NCBI RefSeq assembly: GCF_026343295.1
Contig: NZ_JAPELY010000003.1
Coordinates: forward strand, 930,001 to 994,000
From: Streptomyces sp. NBC_00083
Lineage (GTDB): Bacteria > Actinomycetota > Actinomycetes > Streptomycetales > Streptomycetaceae
Length of the DNA stretch: 64,000 nucleotides
Direction of reading: 5' to 3'
This document shows positions 33,676 through 41,124 of this stretch, piece after piece (position 1 is the first letter of the stretch; every line of letters begins with the position of its first letter). The notes under the pieces were generated by a model that had not been told where the DNA came from, made no database searches, and worked only from the letters and a program-made list of their open reading frames with translations. The translations under genes were made by a program, and so were the position numbers.

Positions 33676-34047
33676 TCAGGTCCGGCAGAGGCAGAAGGGG
33701 TGGCCCGCCGGGTCCGCGTACACCCGGTAGCCGCGCTTGCCGCCGCCGTCGTCGAGATCGAGCGGGGTCGCTCCCAGGGAGAGGACCTGCTGCTCGGCCG
33801 CGTCGATGTCCTGGACGTCGAAGTCCAGGTGCAGCTGCTGGGAGTTGCGGTCGCCGCGCGGCCACTCCGGCGGTGTCAGGCCCGGCGCGCGCTGGAAGGC
33901 GACGCGGTGGCCGCCGGGTGCGTACAGGTCGTACCAGTCGTCGCCGTTGCTCGTCACCTCCCCGCCGAGGACCGCGGCGTAGAACGCGGCCAGCGCCTCG
34001 GGGTCGGGGCAGTCCAGGGCCACGAGGCTGTACGTCGCGATGGCCAT
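33676..34047 (-). CDS. VOC-family (glyoxalase/bleomycin-resistance-like) protein
   Basis: This 123-residue single VOC unit pair has paired beta-alpha-beta-beta-beta modules: YSLVALDCPDPEALAAFYAAVLGGE, then QLHLDFDVQDIDAAEQQVLSLGA and YADPAGHPFCLCR. Putative metal-side residues His73 and late Pro-Gly-His match Glyoxalase_6-type proteins. No specific substrate is indicated. ATG at 34047 follows GGAGGAGAC. It is followed by a conserved hypothetical gene and preceded by an F420-dependent oxidoreductase gene, both on the same strand with short gaps, so a small operon is likely. Confidence 0.85.
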   Translation of the reverse strand: MAIATYSLVALDCPDPEALAAFYAAVLGGEVTSNGDDWYDLYAPGGHRVAFQRAPGLTPPEWPRGDRNSQQLHLDFDVQDIDAAEQQVLSLGATPLDLDDGGGKRGYRVYADPAGHPFCLCRT

Positions 34048-34112
34048 GCCGGTCTCCTCCATGTCGTAACGTCCGGTGGCGTACGCGGTGAGATGCCGTA
34101 CGCCGTGTGCGG

Positions 34113-35078
34113 TCAGAGCTCGCGCAGCGCGGGCAGCAGCTTCTTCTCGGCCCAGTCGATGAAGGGGCGCTGGTGTTCCCCGCCGATCTGGACGAGGGCG
34201 ATCTCGGTGAACCCGGCCTCGGCGTAGGGGCGTACGGCCTCGACGAACGCGGAGACGTCGTCGCCGCACGGGATGGCGTCCGCCACGTCCGCACGGGTCA
34301 CGAAGCTCGTCGCGCCCTCGAAGCCGGAGGGGCCCGGGAGTTCGGAGTTGACCGGCCAGCCGCCCATCGCCCAGCGGAACTGGTCGTGGGCGCGGGCGAT
34401 CGCCGCGTCCCGGTCGGTGTCGAAGCAGACGGGCAGCTGTCCGACGCGGGGCTTGCCCCGGCCGCCGTGCCGCTCGAAGGAGTCGATGAGCTCCTTCTTC
34501 GGCTCGGTGGCGATCACGAGATCGGCGAGCCGGCCCGCCAGTTCGCAGGAGCGCTCGCCCGACACCGCGATGCCGATCGGCGGCAGCTCGTCGGGCAGGT
34601 CCCACAGGCGGGCGTCGCTCACGTCGAAGTACGTGCCCTGGTGGTTGACGTTGCCGCCGTCGAAGAGCGCCCGGATGATGTCGACGGCCTCCTCCAGCAT
34701 GCCGAGGCGCACCTTCGGGGCGGGCCAACCGGCGCCCGTCACATGCTCGTTGAGGTTCTCGCCGGAACCGAGGCCCAGGCGGAACCGCCCTTCGGACAGG
34801 AGCTGCATCGTGGCGGCCTTCTGTGCCACGACCGCCGGGTGGTAGCGGACCGTGGGGCAGGTCACGTACGTCATGAGGGGGATCCGGCTGGTGGCCTGCG
34901 CCGCCGCGCCGAGCACGCTCCACGCGTAGGGGGCGTGTCCCTGCGACTTCAGCCACGGGAAGTAGTGGTCGGAGGTGACGGAGAAGTCGAAGCCGGCGCG
35001 CTCGGCCGCGACCACGTCGTCGACGAGGGCGCGGGGGCCCGCCTGCTCTGTCATCATCGTGTAGCCGATTTGCACCAT
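34113..35078 (-). CDS. F420-dependent LLM-class oxidoreductase (G6PDH-like family), copy 1
   Basis: This 321-residue luciferase-like TIM-barrel has TSDHYFPWLKSQGHAPYAWSVLGA near the F420-side loop (His38 region), TYVTCPTVRYHPAVVAQKAAT and the nonprolyl/bulge region RFRLGLGSGENLNEH. This combination marks the F420-dependent glucose-6-phosphate dehydrogenase-like subgroup, whose substrates are mostly unknown. ATG at 35078 follows AAAAGGG. A second, clearly related gene lies 1.6 kb away at 36695. The neighbours are VOC and hypothetical genes, suggesting a redox or detoxification setting. Confidence 0.9.
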   Translation of the reverse strand: MVQIGYTMMTEQAGPRALVDDVVAAERAGFDFSVTSDHYFPWLKSQGHAPYAWSVLGAAAQATSRIPLMTYVTCPTVRYHPAVVAQKAATMQLLSEGRFRLGLGSGENLNEHVTGAGWPAPKVRLGMLEEAVDIIRALFDGGNVNHQGTYFDVSDARLWDLPDELPPIGIAVSGERSCELAGRLADLVIATEPKKELIDSFERHGGRGKPRVGQLPVCFDTDRDAAIARAHDQFRWAMGGWPVNSELPGPSGFEGATSFVTRADVADAIPCGDDVSAFVEAVRPYAEAGFTEIALVQIGGEHQRPFIDWAEKKLLPALREL

Positions 35079-35275
35079 ATGTCACCCTTTTCCGATCCGC
35101 TGCGGCCAAAACCTCCGCCCCCGCCGCGTACGGCCGCCGGCTCGCCGCGTACCCGCCGGCGCGGGACGTACGCGGCCAGGATGCCCCCCGTGGACGACTT
35201 CCGCCCGACATGTTTCGACCGCGCTCTCCGGGCAACCCGGTCCAGGCAGACCCGTCTCCCGTGCAAGGAGTTGTC

Positions 35276-35494
35276 GTGGTCCTCATAGCCGTTTTCCTGC
35301 CCGCGCTGATGCTGATGGTCCTCGTGGCGCTCGCCAGGTACGAAGAGCTCATGCTGGGCGGGGACGAACCCGCGGAGACACCGAACGGCCGCCATCTGGT
35401 CGCGGTGCCCGACCTCCCGGAGGCCGGGACGCCGGAGCCGGACCGGGTGCGGCCGTACGGGGCCGCCGTCGCGCAGGACCGGCCTGCGGCGTAG
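35276..35494 (+). CDS. Small single-pass membrane protein
   Basis: This 72-residue protein has one membrane helix (VVLIAVFLPALMLMVLVALA) at the very N-terminus, then an acidic/proline-rich cytoplasmic or outer tail (RYEELMLGGDEPAETP). GTG at 35276 is chosen because CAAGGAG lies 5 bases before it; a longer reading from 35210 has no ribosome site. Function unknown. Confidence 0.7.
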   Translation: MVLIAVFLPALMLMVLVALARYEELMLGGDEPAETPNGRHLVAVPDLPEAGTPEPDRVRPYGAAVAQDRPAA

Positions 35495-35598
35495 GGCACG
35501 AGCCGCCCGCGGATGTCGGGCGCGGCGGATCACGGCATGATCGGCAGTGGAGCGGAACCCGAGACGGAACCCGAGCACGGAACGAAAGGCCTTGACGC

Positions 35599-36273
35599 AT
35601 GGCACGTGCGGCCCTGTTCGACGTCGACGGAACCCTCGTCGACACCAACCATCTGCACGTGGTCACCTGGTGGGAGGCGTTCCACCAGGCAGGGCACGAC
35701 GTGACGATGCACGACATCCACCGCGCCGTCGGCCTCGGCTCCGACGACCTCATCGGGCACCTGCTCGGCGACGACCGGGACAAGGACCAGGACGACACCC
35801 TGAGCGCCGCCCACACCGCCCTGTACGGGACCTACTTCGAGCGCCTGCCCTCCCTCGACGGCGCCCGCCGCCTCCTGCGCGAACTCGCCGGGCGGGGATG
35901 GCGCGTCGTGCTGGCCACATCGGCGGGCGGGCCCGAACTGAAGGCGCTGCGGCGCGCCATCGACGCCGACGACGTCATCGCGGGCGTCGCGAGCGCCGAC
36001 GACGTCAGCGCCGGCAAGCCCGCCCCCGAGCCCGTCGAGCGGGCCCTGGAACTGGCCGAGGCCAAGGCCGCCGAGGCGGTGTTCGTGGGGGACACGGTCT
36101 GGGACATGAAGGCGGCGACGGCGGCCGGTGTACGCGCCGTCGCGCTGCTCGCCGGCGGGATCGCCCGCGCGGACCTGGAGGAGGCCGGCGCGCTGGCCGT
36201 GTACGGGGACCCGGCGGAGCTCCTGTCCCGCCTGGACACCAGCATCTTCGCCCAGATGGAACGCGAGGACTGA
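35599..36273 (+). CDS. HAD-superfamily phosphatase (beta-phosphoglucomutase/phosphoglycolate phosphatase-like)
   Basis: This 224-residue cytoplasmic enzyme has motif I FDVDGTLVD with nucleophile Asp8 and acid Asp10, and a helical cap (about 16-80). Motif II is LATSAGG, Lys (SAGKPAPEP) is motif III, and motif IV is FVGDTVWDMKAA. Cap type C1 fits small sugar-phosphate phosphatases or mutases; the substrate is not predictable. ATG lies after GAAAGGCC. The last codons (E-R-E-D) and the stop lie inside a 13-bp tandem repeat that runs into the intergenic region. Confidence 0.88.
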   Translation: MARAALFDVDGTLVDTNHLHVVTWWEAFHQAGHDVTMHDIHRAVGLGSDDLIGHLLGDDRDKDQDDTLSAAHTALYGTYFERLPSLDGARRLLRELAGRGWRVVLATSAGGPELKALRRAIDADDVIAGVASADDVSAGKPAPEPVERALELAEAKAAEAVFVGDTVWDMKAATAAGVRAVALLAGGIARADLEEAGALAVYGDPAELLSRLDTSIFAQMERED

Positions 36274-36328
36274 GCGCGAGGACTGGGCACGAGGACCCTG
36301 CACGAGGACTGGATACGAGGACTCAGTA
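36264..36328. repeat. 13-bp tandem repeat, five copies
   Basis: CGAGGAC begins at 36264, 36277, 36290, 36303 and 36316, exactly 13 bp apart. The first seven bases are invariant and the next is nearly so (CGAGGACTGAGCG, CGAGGACTGGGCA, CGAGGACCCTGCA, CGAGGACTGGATA, CGAGGACTCAGTA). The array includes the end of the HAD gene and stops 22 bases before a strong terminator hairpin. Confidence 0.9.
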
Positions 36329-36350
36329 CGCCGTACGCGTGTGACCGTAC

Positions 36351-36410
36351 GGAGCGCCGAAGGGCGCCTGCCGGGGGAGTGGTCCCCGGACAGGCGCCCT
36401 TCGGCGCTCC
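36351..36410. terminator. Very strong bidirectional terminator hairpin
   Basis: Bases 36351-36370 (GGAGCGCCGAAGGGCGCCTG) are the exact reverse complement of 36391-36410, giving a 20-bp perfect stem. The loop contains a further CCGGGG/CCCCGG stem. It lies between the convergent HAD gene and a small acidic protein gene. Confidence 0.85.
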
Positions 36411-36426
36411 GCGTGCGGCGGGCCGC

Positions 36427-36624
36427 TCAGTCGTCCGACGCCTCTTCCTGCGCCTCCTCGCTCGGCGACAGCGCGTCTCCGGCCTCGCCGTCGTGCTCGT
36501 CCTCGCGCCCCGCCCGCCTGGGGTCGCGCGTCTCCGCGTCCTCGAACTCCTTGAGGACCTCGTCGAGCGCCGTGTCCGGGTGGGACTCGGAGGAGCCGGT
36601 GTCCTGCTGGTGCGGGTGGGTCAT
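36427..36624 (-). CDS. Small acidic hydrophilic protein
   Basis: This 65-residue protein is very rich in Glu/Asp and Ser (HPDTALDEVLKEFEDAETRDPRRAG, ending EEAQEEASDD). It has no hydrophobic core and is probably disordered. ATG at 36624 follows GGGAG at 4 bases. Such small acidic proteins are common in streptomycetes. No function can be given. Confidence 0.65.
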   Translation of the reverse strand: MTHPHQQDTGSSESHPDTALDEVLKEFEDAETRDPRRAGREDEHDGEAGDALSPSEEAQEEASDD

Positions 36625-36694
36625 GTCACTCCCGTGGTCGGTGCGTTGCTGCGGTGACGCTGTGGTGCGCGGGGTTCCCCGGACCGCGTCCGGT

Positions 36695-37648
36695 TCAGCC
36701 GAGCTGCGGCAGCACCTTGGTGCGGTAGAAGTCGAAGAACCCCTGCTGGTCCTTGCCGATCTGGTTGATGTAGACGGTGTCGAACCCCGCATCCACATAC
36801 CCCTTGACCGCCGCCACATGAGCGTCCGGATCAGGTCCGCAGGTGACGTTCGCGCGGACCCGCTCCGGTGTGACCAGCTCGGAGGCCTGCTCGAAGTGGG
36901 CCGGAGTCGGCAGGATCTGCGCCAGCTCGCCGGGCAGCTGCTCATTGGGCCACAGCCGGTGCGCGGTGCGCAGCGCCTCGTCCTCGTCCGTGTCCCAGCA
37001 CACCTTGAGCCCGGCCATCACCGGCTTGCTGCCGCCGCCGCTGCGCCGGAACCGCTCGATCGACGCGGCATCGGGCGCCATGGTGATGAAGCCGTCCCCG
37101 ATCCGTCCCGCGACCTCCGCGGCGAGCGGCCCGAAGGCCGAGACGTCGATGGGCACCGGCTCGTCGGGCACTGTGTAGAGCCGGGCGTTCTCCACCGTGT
37201 AGTGCTTGCCGTGGTGGCTGACCTGTTCGCCGGTGAAGAGCTGGCGCATCACCCGGACGGCTTCCTCCAGCATCTCCAGACGTACCGCGGCCTCCGGCCA
37301 GGGGTCGCCCAGGATGTGCTCGTTGAGGGCCTCACCGCTGCCGATGCCCAGCCGGAAGCGCCCGTCGAGCTGGACCGCGCTGGTCGCCGCCGCCTGGGCG
37401 ACGACGGCCGGGTGCATCCGCGTGATCGGGCACGTCACGGCGGTCTCCACCGGGAGCGAGACCGCCTGCGAGAGCGCCCCGATCACCGACCAGACGAACG
37501 GGCTCTGCCCCTGCTCGCCGTTCCACGGGTGGTAGTGGTCGGAGATCCACAGCGAGGTGAATCCGGCCTGCTCGGCCATCCGGGCCTGCTCCACCAGCTC
37601 GGCTGGGGTGTGCTCCTCGCTGGAGAGGAAATAGCCGTACTCCGTCAT
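36695..37648 (-). CDS. F420-dependent LLM-class oxidoreductase (G6PDH-like family), copy 2
   Basis: This 317-residue protein is paralogous to the one at 34113. Shared elements are ISDHYHPWNGEQGQSPFVWSVIGA, TAVTCPITRMHPAVVAQAAAT, RFRLGIGSGEALNEH and the C-terminal PHFEQASELVTPE-type stretch. The TIM-barrel fold and residues match the F420-dependent glucose-6-phosphate dehydrogenase-like group. ATG at 37648 follows GAGGAG. It is divergent from the large FAD/Fe-S oxidoreductase gene, so electron exchange between the two systems is conceivable but unsupported by sequence. Confidence 0.9.
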   Translation of the reverse strand: MTEYGYFLSSEEHTPAELVEQARMAEQAGFTSLWISDHYHPWNGEQGQSPFVWSVIGALSQAVSLPVETAVTCPITRMHPAVVAQAAATSAVQLDGRFRLGIGSGEALNEHILGDPWPEAAVRLEMLEEAVRVMRQLFTGEQVSHHGKHYTVENARLYTVPDEPVPIDVSAFGPLAAEVAGRIGDGFITMAPDAASIERFRRSGGGSKPVMAGLKVCWDTDEDEALRTAHRLWPNEQLPGELAQILPTPAHFEQASELVTPERVRANVTCGPDPDAHVAAVKGYVDAGFDTVYINQIGKDQQGFFDFYRTKVLPQLG

Positions 37649-37931
37649 CGGGGACTCCTCAAGGGGTGGCGGACGCGACGCATCTCCGTCCGGGTGGCCG
37701 GTGTACGCGCGGGGAAACCGCCCCGGGGCCACGACTTCGGCGGCGCGCGGGGCCCGTCCCTCGTCACCCTAGGCGCGGCCCACCCCCGCCGCACGTGCGA
37801 CAAGGGGGTGAGGGCCGAGTGGCGGGGGCGGTCCACCTCGGGTAGCCGTAGGGAGGGTGTGGGCACCCGGCTCACGGGTACTCGCGGGACGCGTGGGAGC
37901 GACGGCGACTACGGAAAGTGGAGTGATGCAC

Positions 37932-40900
37932 ATGCCCGACAGCGCCGCTTCGGCCGGCCGTGGAGCGGATGTGCGAAGGGCAGCGGTGGACTCGGACCAC
38001 TCGTCTCCCGGCGGGACCGATCTCGACGCCCCCGCCCTCGAACGCGCTCTGCGTGCGCGCGTCGACGGCGAAGTCCGGTTCGACGCGGGCAGCCGGGCGG
38101 CCTACAGCACCGACGGCTCCAACTACCGGCAGGTCCCGATCGGCGTCGTGGTGCCGCGCTCGGTCGACGCCGCCGTCGAGGCGGTCGCGGTGTGCGCCGA
38201 GTTCGGCGCGCCCGTCCTGTCGCGCGGGGGAGGCACGAGCCTGGCGGGCCAGTGCACCAACACGGCGGTCGTCATCGACTGGACCAAGTACTGCCACACC
38301 CTGGTCTCGGTCGACCCGGTCGCGCGCACCTGTGTCGTGGAACCCGGCCTCGTCCTCGAGGAACTCAACCGCCAACTCGCCCCGCACCAGCTCAAGTTCG
38401 GCCCCAAGCCCTCGACCCACAGTCATTGCGCGCTCGGCGGGATGATCGGGAACAACTCCTGCGGAGCCTCCGCCCAGGCCTACGGCAAGACCGTCGACAA
38501 CGTACGCCGCCTCGAAGTGCTCACCTACGACGGCACCCGGATGTGGGTCGGCCCCACCAGCGCCGAGGAGTTCGAGGCCGTCGTCGCCGAGGGAGGCCGG
38601 CGCGCCGAGATCTACCAGGGACTCAAGGACATCATCGACCGCAACCTGGCGGAGATCAGGCACGGCTACCCCAAGATCCCCCGCCGCGTCTCCGGCTACA
38701 ACCTGGACTCGCTGCTGCCGGAGAACGACTTCGACCTGGCGCGCGCCCTGGTCGGCAGCGAAGGCACCCTCGTGACGGTGCTCCACGCCGAACTCGACCT
38801 CGTGCCCGTACCGCCCAACGACGCGATCCTCGTCCTCGGCTACCCCGACATCTGCGCCGCCGCCGACGACGTGCCCCGCCTCCTGGAACACAGCTCACCG
38901 GCCCAACTGGAAGCCCTGGACGGGCGGATGGCGCAGCTCATGCGCGAGGAGCACGCCTACCTCGCCTCCCTTGAGAACTTCCCCGAGGGCGAGAGCTGGC
39001 TGCTCGTGCAGTTCACCGGCGACAGCCAGGACGACGTCGACGGACAGGCCCAGGCCCTGCTGCGGGCGCTCGGCCGCAACGAGAAGGACCCCTCGGTGGC
39101 GTTCTCCGACGACACCGCGCGCGAGCAGGAGATGCTCAAAGCCCGCGAGGCCGGGCTCGGCGTGACCGCCCGGCCGCCCGACGAACGCGAGACGTGGGAG
39201 GGCTGGGAGGACTCCGCGGTGCCGCCCGAGCGCCTCGGCGACTATCTGCGCTCCCTCAAGGCGCTGTTCGAGGAGTTCGACTACGACCACCCCTCGCTGT
39301 ACGGCCACTTCGGCCAGGGCTGTGTGCACACCCGGATCCCGTTCGGCCTGAAGACCGCCGAAGGGGTGGCCGACTTCCGCCGATTCCTGTTCCGGGCGGC
39401 CGACCTGGTGGCGTCCTTCGGGGGTTCGCTGTCGGGGGAGCACGGCGACGGGCAGGGCCGGGGCGAGCTGCTGGTCCGCATGTTCGGCGAGCCGCTGGTC
39501 ACCGCGTTCGGCGAGGTCAAAGCGGTGTTCGACCCCACCGGGCGGATGAACCCGGGCAAGGTGGTGGACCCGTACCGCACCGACGAGAACCTGCGGCTCG
39601 GCCCGCTCTGGCGGCCCCGGCCGCTCGACACCCACTTCGCCTACCCGCACGACAAGGGATCCTTCAACCAGGCCGTGCTGCGCTGCGTGGGCATCGGCAA
39701 CTGCCGCACCCACTCCGGCGGCGTGATGTGCCCCTCCTACCGCGCCACCGGCGAGGAGGAGCACTCCACGCGCGGCCGCTCCCGGCTCCTGTTCGAGATG
39801 TTCGACGGCCACGCCGACTCGGCGGTCACCGACGGCTGGCGCTCCACCGCCGTCCACGACGCCCTCGACCTGTGCCTGGCCTGCAAGGGCTGCAAGTCGG
39901 ACTGCCCGACCGGCGTCGACATGGCCACCTACAAGGCCGAGTTCCTCGCCCACCACTACGCCGGCCGCCCGCGCCCCGCCGCCCACTACTCGATGGGCTG
40001 GCTGCCGCTGTGGGCCCGCCTCTCCCGGCTCGCGCCCCGCGCCGTCAACGCGCTGGCGCGGGCCCCCTTCGTCGCCCGGCTCGGCAAACAGCTCGCCGGA
40101 GTGGCCCCCGAGCGCGAGGCGCCGGCCTTCGCCGAGGAGTCGTTCACCCAGTGGTGGGCCGGGCGCGGCCTGCCCGAACCCGATCCGGCCGACGCGCGGA
40201 CCGTCGTCGTGTGGCCCGACACGTTCTCCACGTACTTCCACCCCGAGGTCGCCAAGTCGGCCGTACGGGTCCTGGAGAGCGCCGGATTCCACGTGGCCGT
40301 ACCGGACCGGGCCGTCTGCTGCGGCCTCACCTGGATCTCCACCGGCCAGCTCACCACCGCCCAGCGCGTCCTGCGCCGCACCCTCGACGTCCTGCGGCCG
40401 TGGATCGAGGCCGGCACGCCCGTCGTCGGCCTGGAACCGTCGTGCACCGCCGTCTTCCGGGCCGACGCGCCCGAGCTGATGCCGGACGACGAGGACGTCA
40501 AGCGCCTCGCCCAGCAGTTCAAGACCTTGGCCGAGTTCCTGCTGCACCACGCGCCCGAGGGGTGGAAGCCTCCAACTCTGGCGCGCACGGCGCTCGTTCA
40601 GACCCACTGCCACCAGCACGCCGTCCTGAAGGACGACGCCGACCGCGAACTGATGCGCCGCATGGGCCTGGACGCGGACGTCCTCGACGAGGGCTGCTGC
40701 GGGCTCGCCGGCAACTTCGGGTTCGAGCGGGGCCACTACGACCTGTCCATGAAGATCGGCGAACAGGGCGTGCTGCCCGCCGTGCGGGGCGCCGCACCCA
40801 GCACCCTCGTCGTCGCCGACGGATTCAGCTGCCGCACCCAGATCGAGCAGGGCAACACCGGGCGCCGCGCCCTGCACCTCGCCGAAGCGCTGGCCCTGGG

Positions 40901-41057
40901 ACTCGACGGGCCGCTGCCCGCCGACCATCCCGAGAAGCTCATCGCGCGCCCCGAACCCTCGCACCGGGACGCGGCCCTGGCCACCGCCACCGCGGGCCTC
41001 GCGCTCGGCGGCGGCATGGCCGCCCTCTACGCCTGGACCCGCCGTCGCCGCAGGTGA
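37932..41057 (+). CDS. FAD-linked oxidase fused to Fe-S / CCG oxidoreductase (D-2-hydroxyacid dehydrogenase-like)
   Basis: This 1041-residue fusion has a PCMH FAD domain (VVPRSVDAAVEAV, then SRGGGTSLAGQ near 100) and an FAD-oxidase C-domain (to about 550; GEHGDGQGRGE). Cysteine motifs for two 4Fe-4S clusters follow (CVGIGNCRTHSGGVMCPSY near 585, CLACKGCKSDCP near 646). Two CCG motifs (CCGLTW near 795, CCGLAGNFG near 919) come next. Near 1016-1035 is one hydrophobic segment then RRRRR. The plan matches D-lactate/D-2-hydroxyglutarate dehydrogenases feeding quinone. The final helix and basic tail suggest tail anchoring. ATG at 37932 has GGAG at 8 bases; ATG 37926 is alternative. Confidence 0.9.
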   Translation: MPDSAASAGRGADVRRAAVDSDHSSPGGTDLDAPALERALRARVDGEVRFDAGSRAAYSTDGSNYRQVPIGVVVPRSVDAAVEAVAVCAEFGAPVLSRGGGTSLAGQCTNTAVVIDWTKYCHTLVSVDPVARTCVVEPGLVLEELNRQLAPHQLKFGPKPSTHSHCALGGMIGNNSCGASAQAYGKTVDNVRRLEVLTYDGTRMWVGPTSAEEFEAVVAEGGRRAEIYQGLKDIIDRNLAEIRHGYPKIPRRVSGYNLDSLLPENDFDLARALVGSEGTLVTVLHAELDLVPVPPNDAILVLGYPDICAAADDVPRLLEHSSPAQLEALDGRMAQLMREEHAYLASLENFPEGESWLLVQFTGDSQDDVDGQAQALLRALGRNEKDPSVAFSDDTAREQEMLKAREAGLGVTARPPDERETWEGWEDSAVPPERLGDYLRSLKALFEEFDYDHPSLYGHFGQGCVHTRIPFGLKTAEGVADFRRFLFRAADLVASFGGSLSGEHGDGQGRGELLVRMFGEPLVTAFGEVKAVFDPTGRMNPGKVVDPYRTDENLRLGPLWRPRPLDTHFAYPHDKGSFNQAVLRCVGIGNCRTHSGGVMCPSYRATGEEEHSTRGRSRLLFEMFDGHADSAVTDGWRSTAVHDALDLCLACKGCKSDCPTGVDMATYKAEFLAHHYAGRPRPAAHYSMGWLPLWARLSRLAPRAVNALARAPFVARLGKQLAGVAPEREAPAFAEESFTQWWAGRGLPEPDPADARTVVVWPDTFSTYFHPEVAKSAVRVLESAGFHVAVPDRAVCCGLTWISTGQLTTAQRVLRRTLDVLRPWIEAGTPVVGLEPSCTAVFRADAPELMPDDEDVKRLAQQFKTLAEFLLHHAPEGWKPPTLARTALVQTHCHQHAVLKDDADRELMRRMGLDADVLDEGCCGLAGNFGFERGHYDLSMKIGEQGVLPAVRGAAPSTLVVADGFSCRTQIEQGNTGRRALHLAEALALGLDGPLPADHPEKLIARPEPSHRDAALATATAGLALGGGMAALYAWTRRRRR

Positions 41058-41124
41058 CGCCGCGCCGCCCCGAGCGCCCCCACACACCACCCGACCGTGC
41101 AAGGCATCGCGAAAGGCAGCCCCC

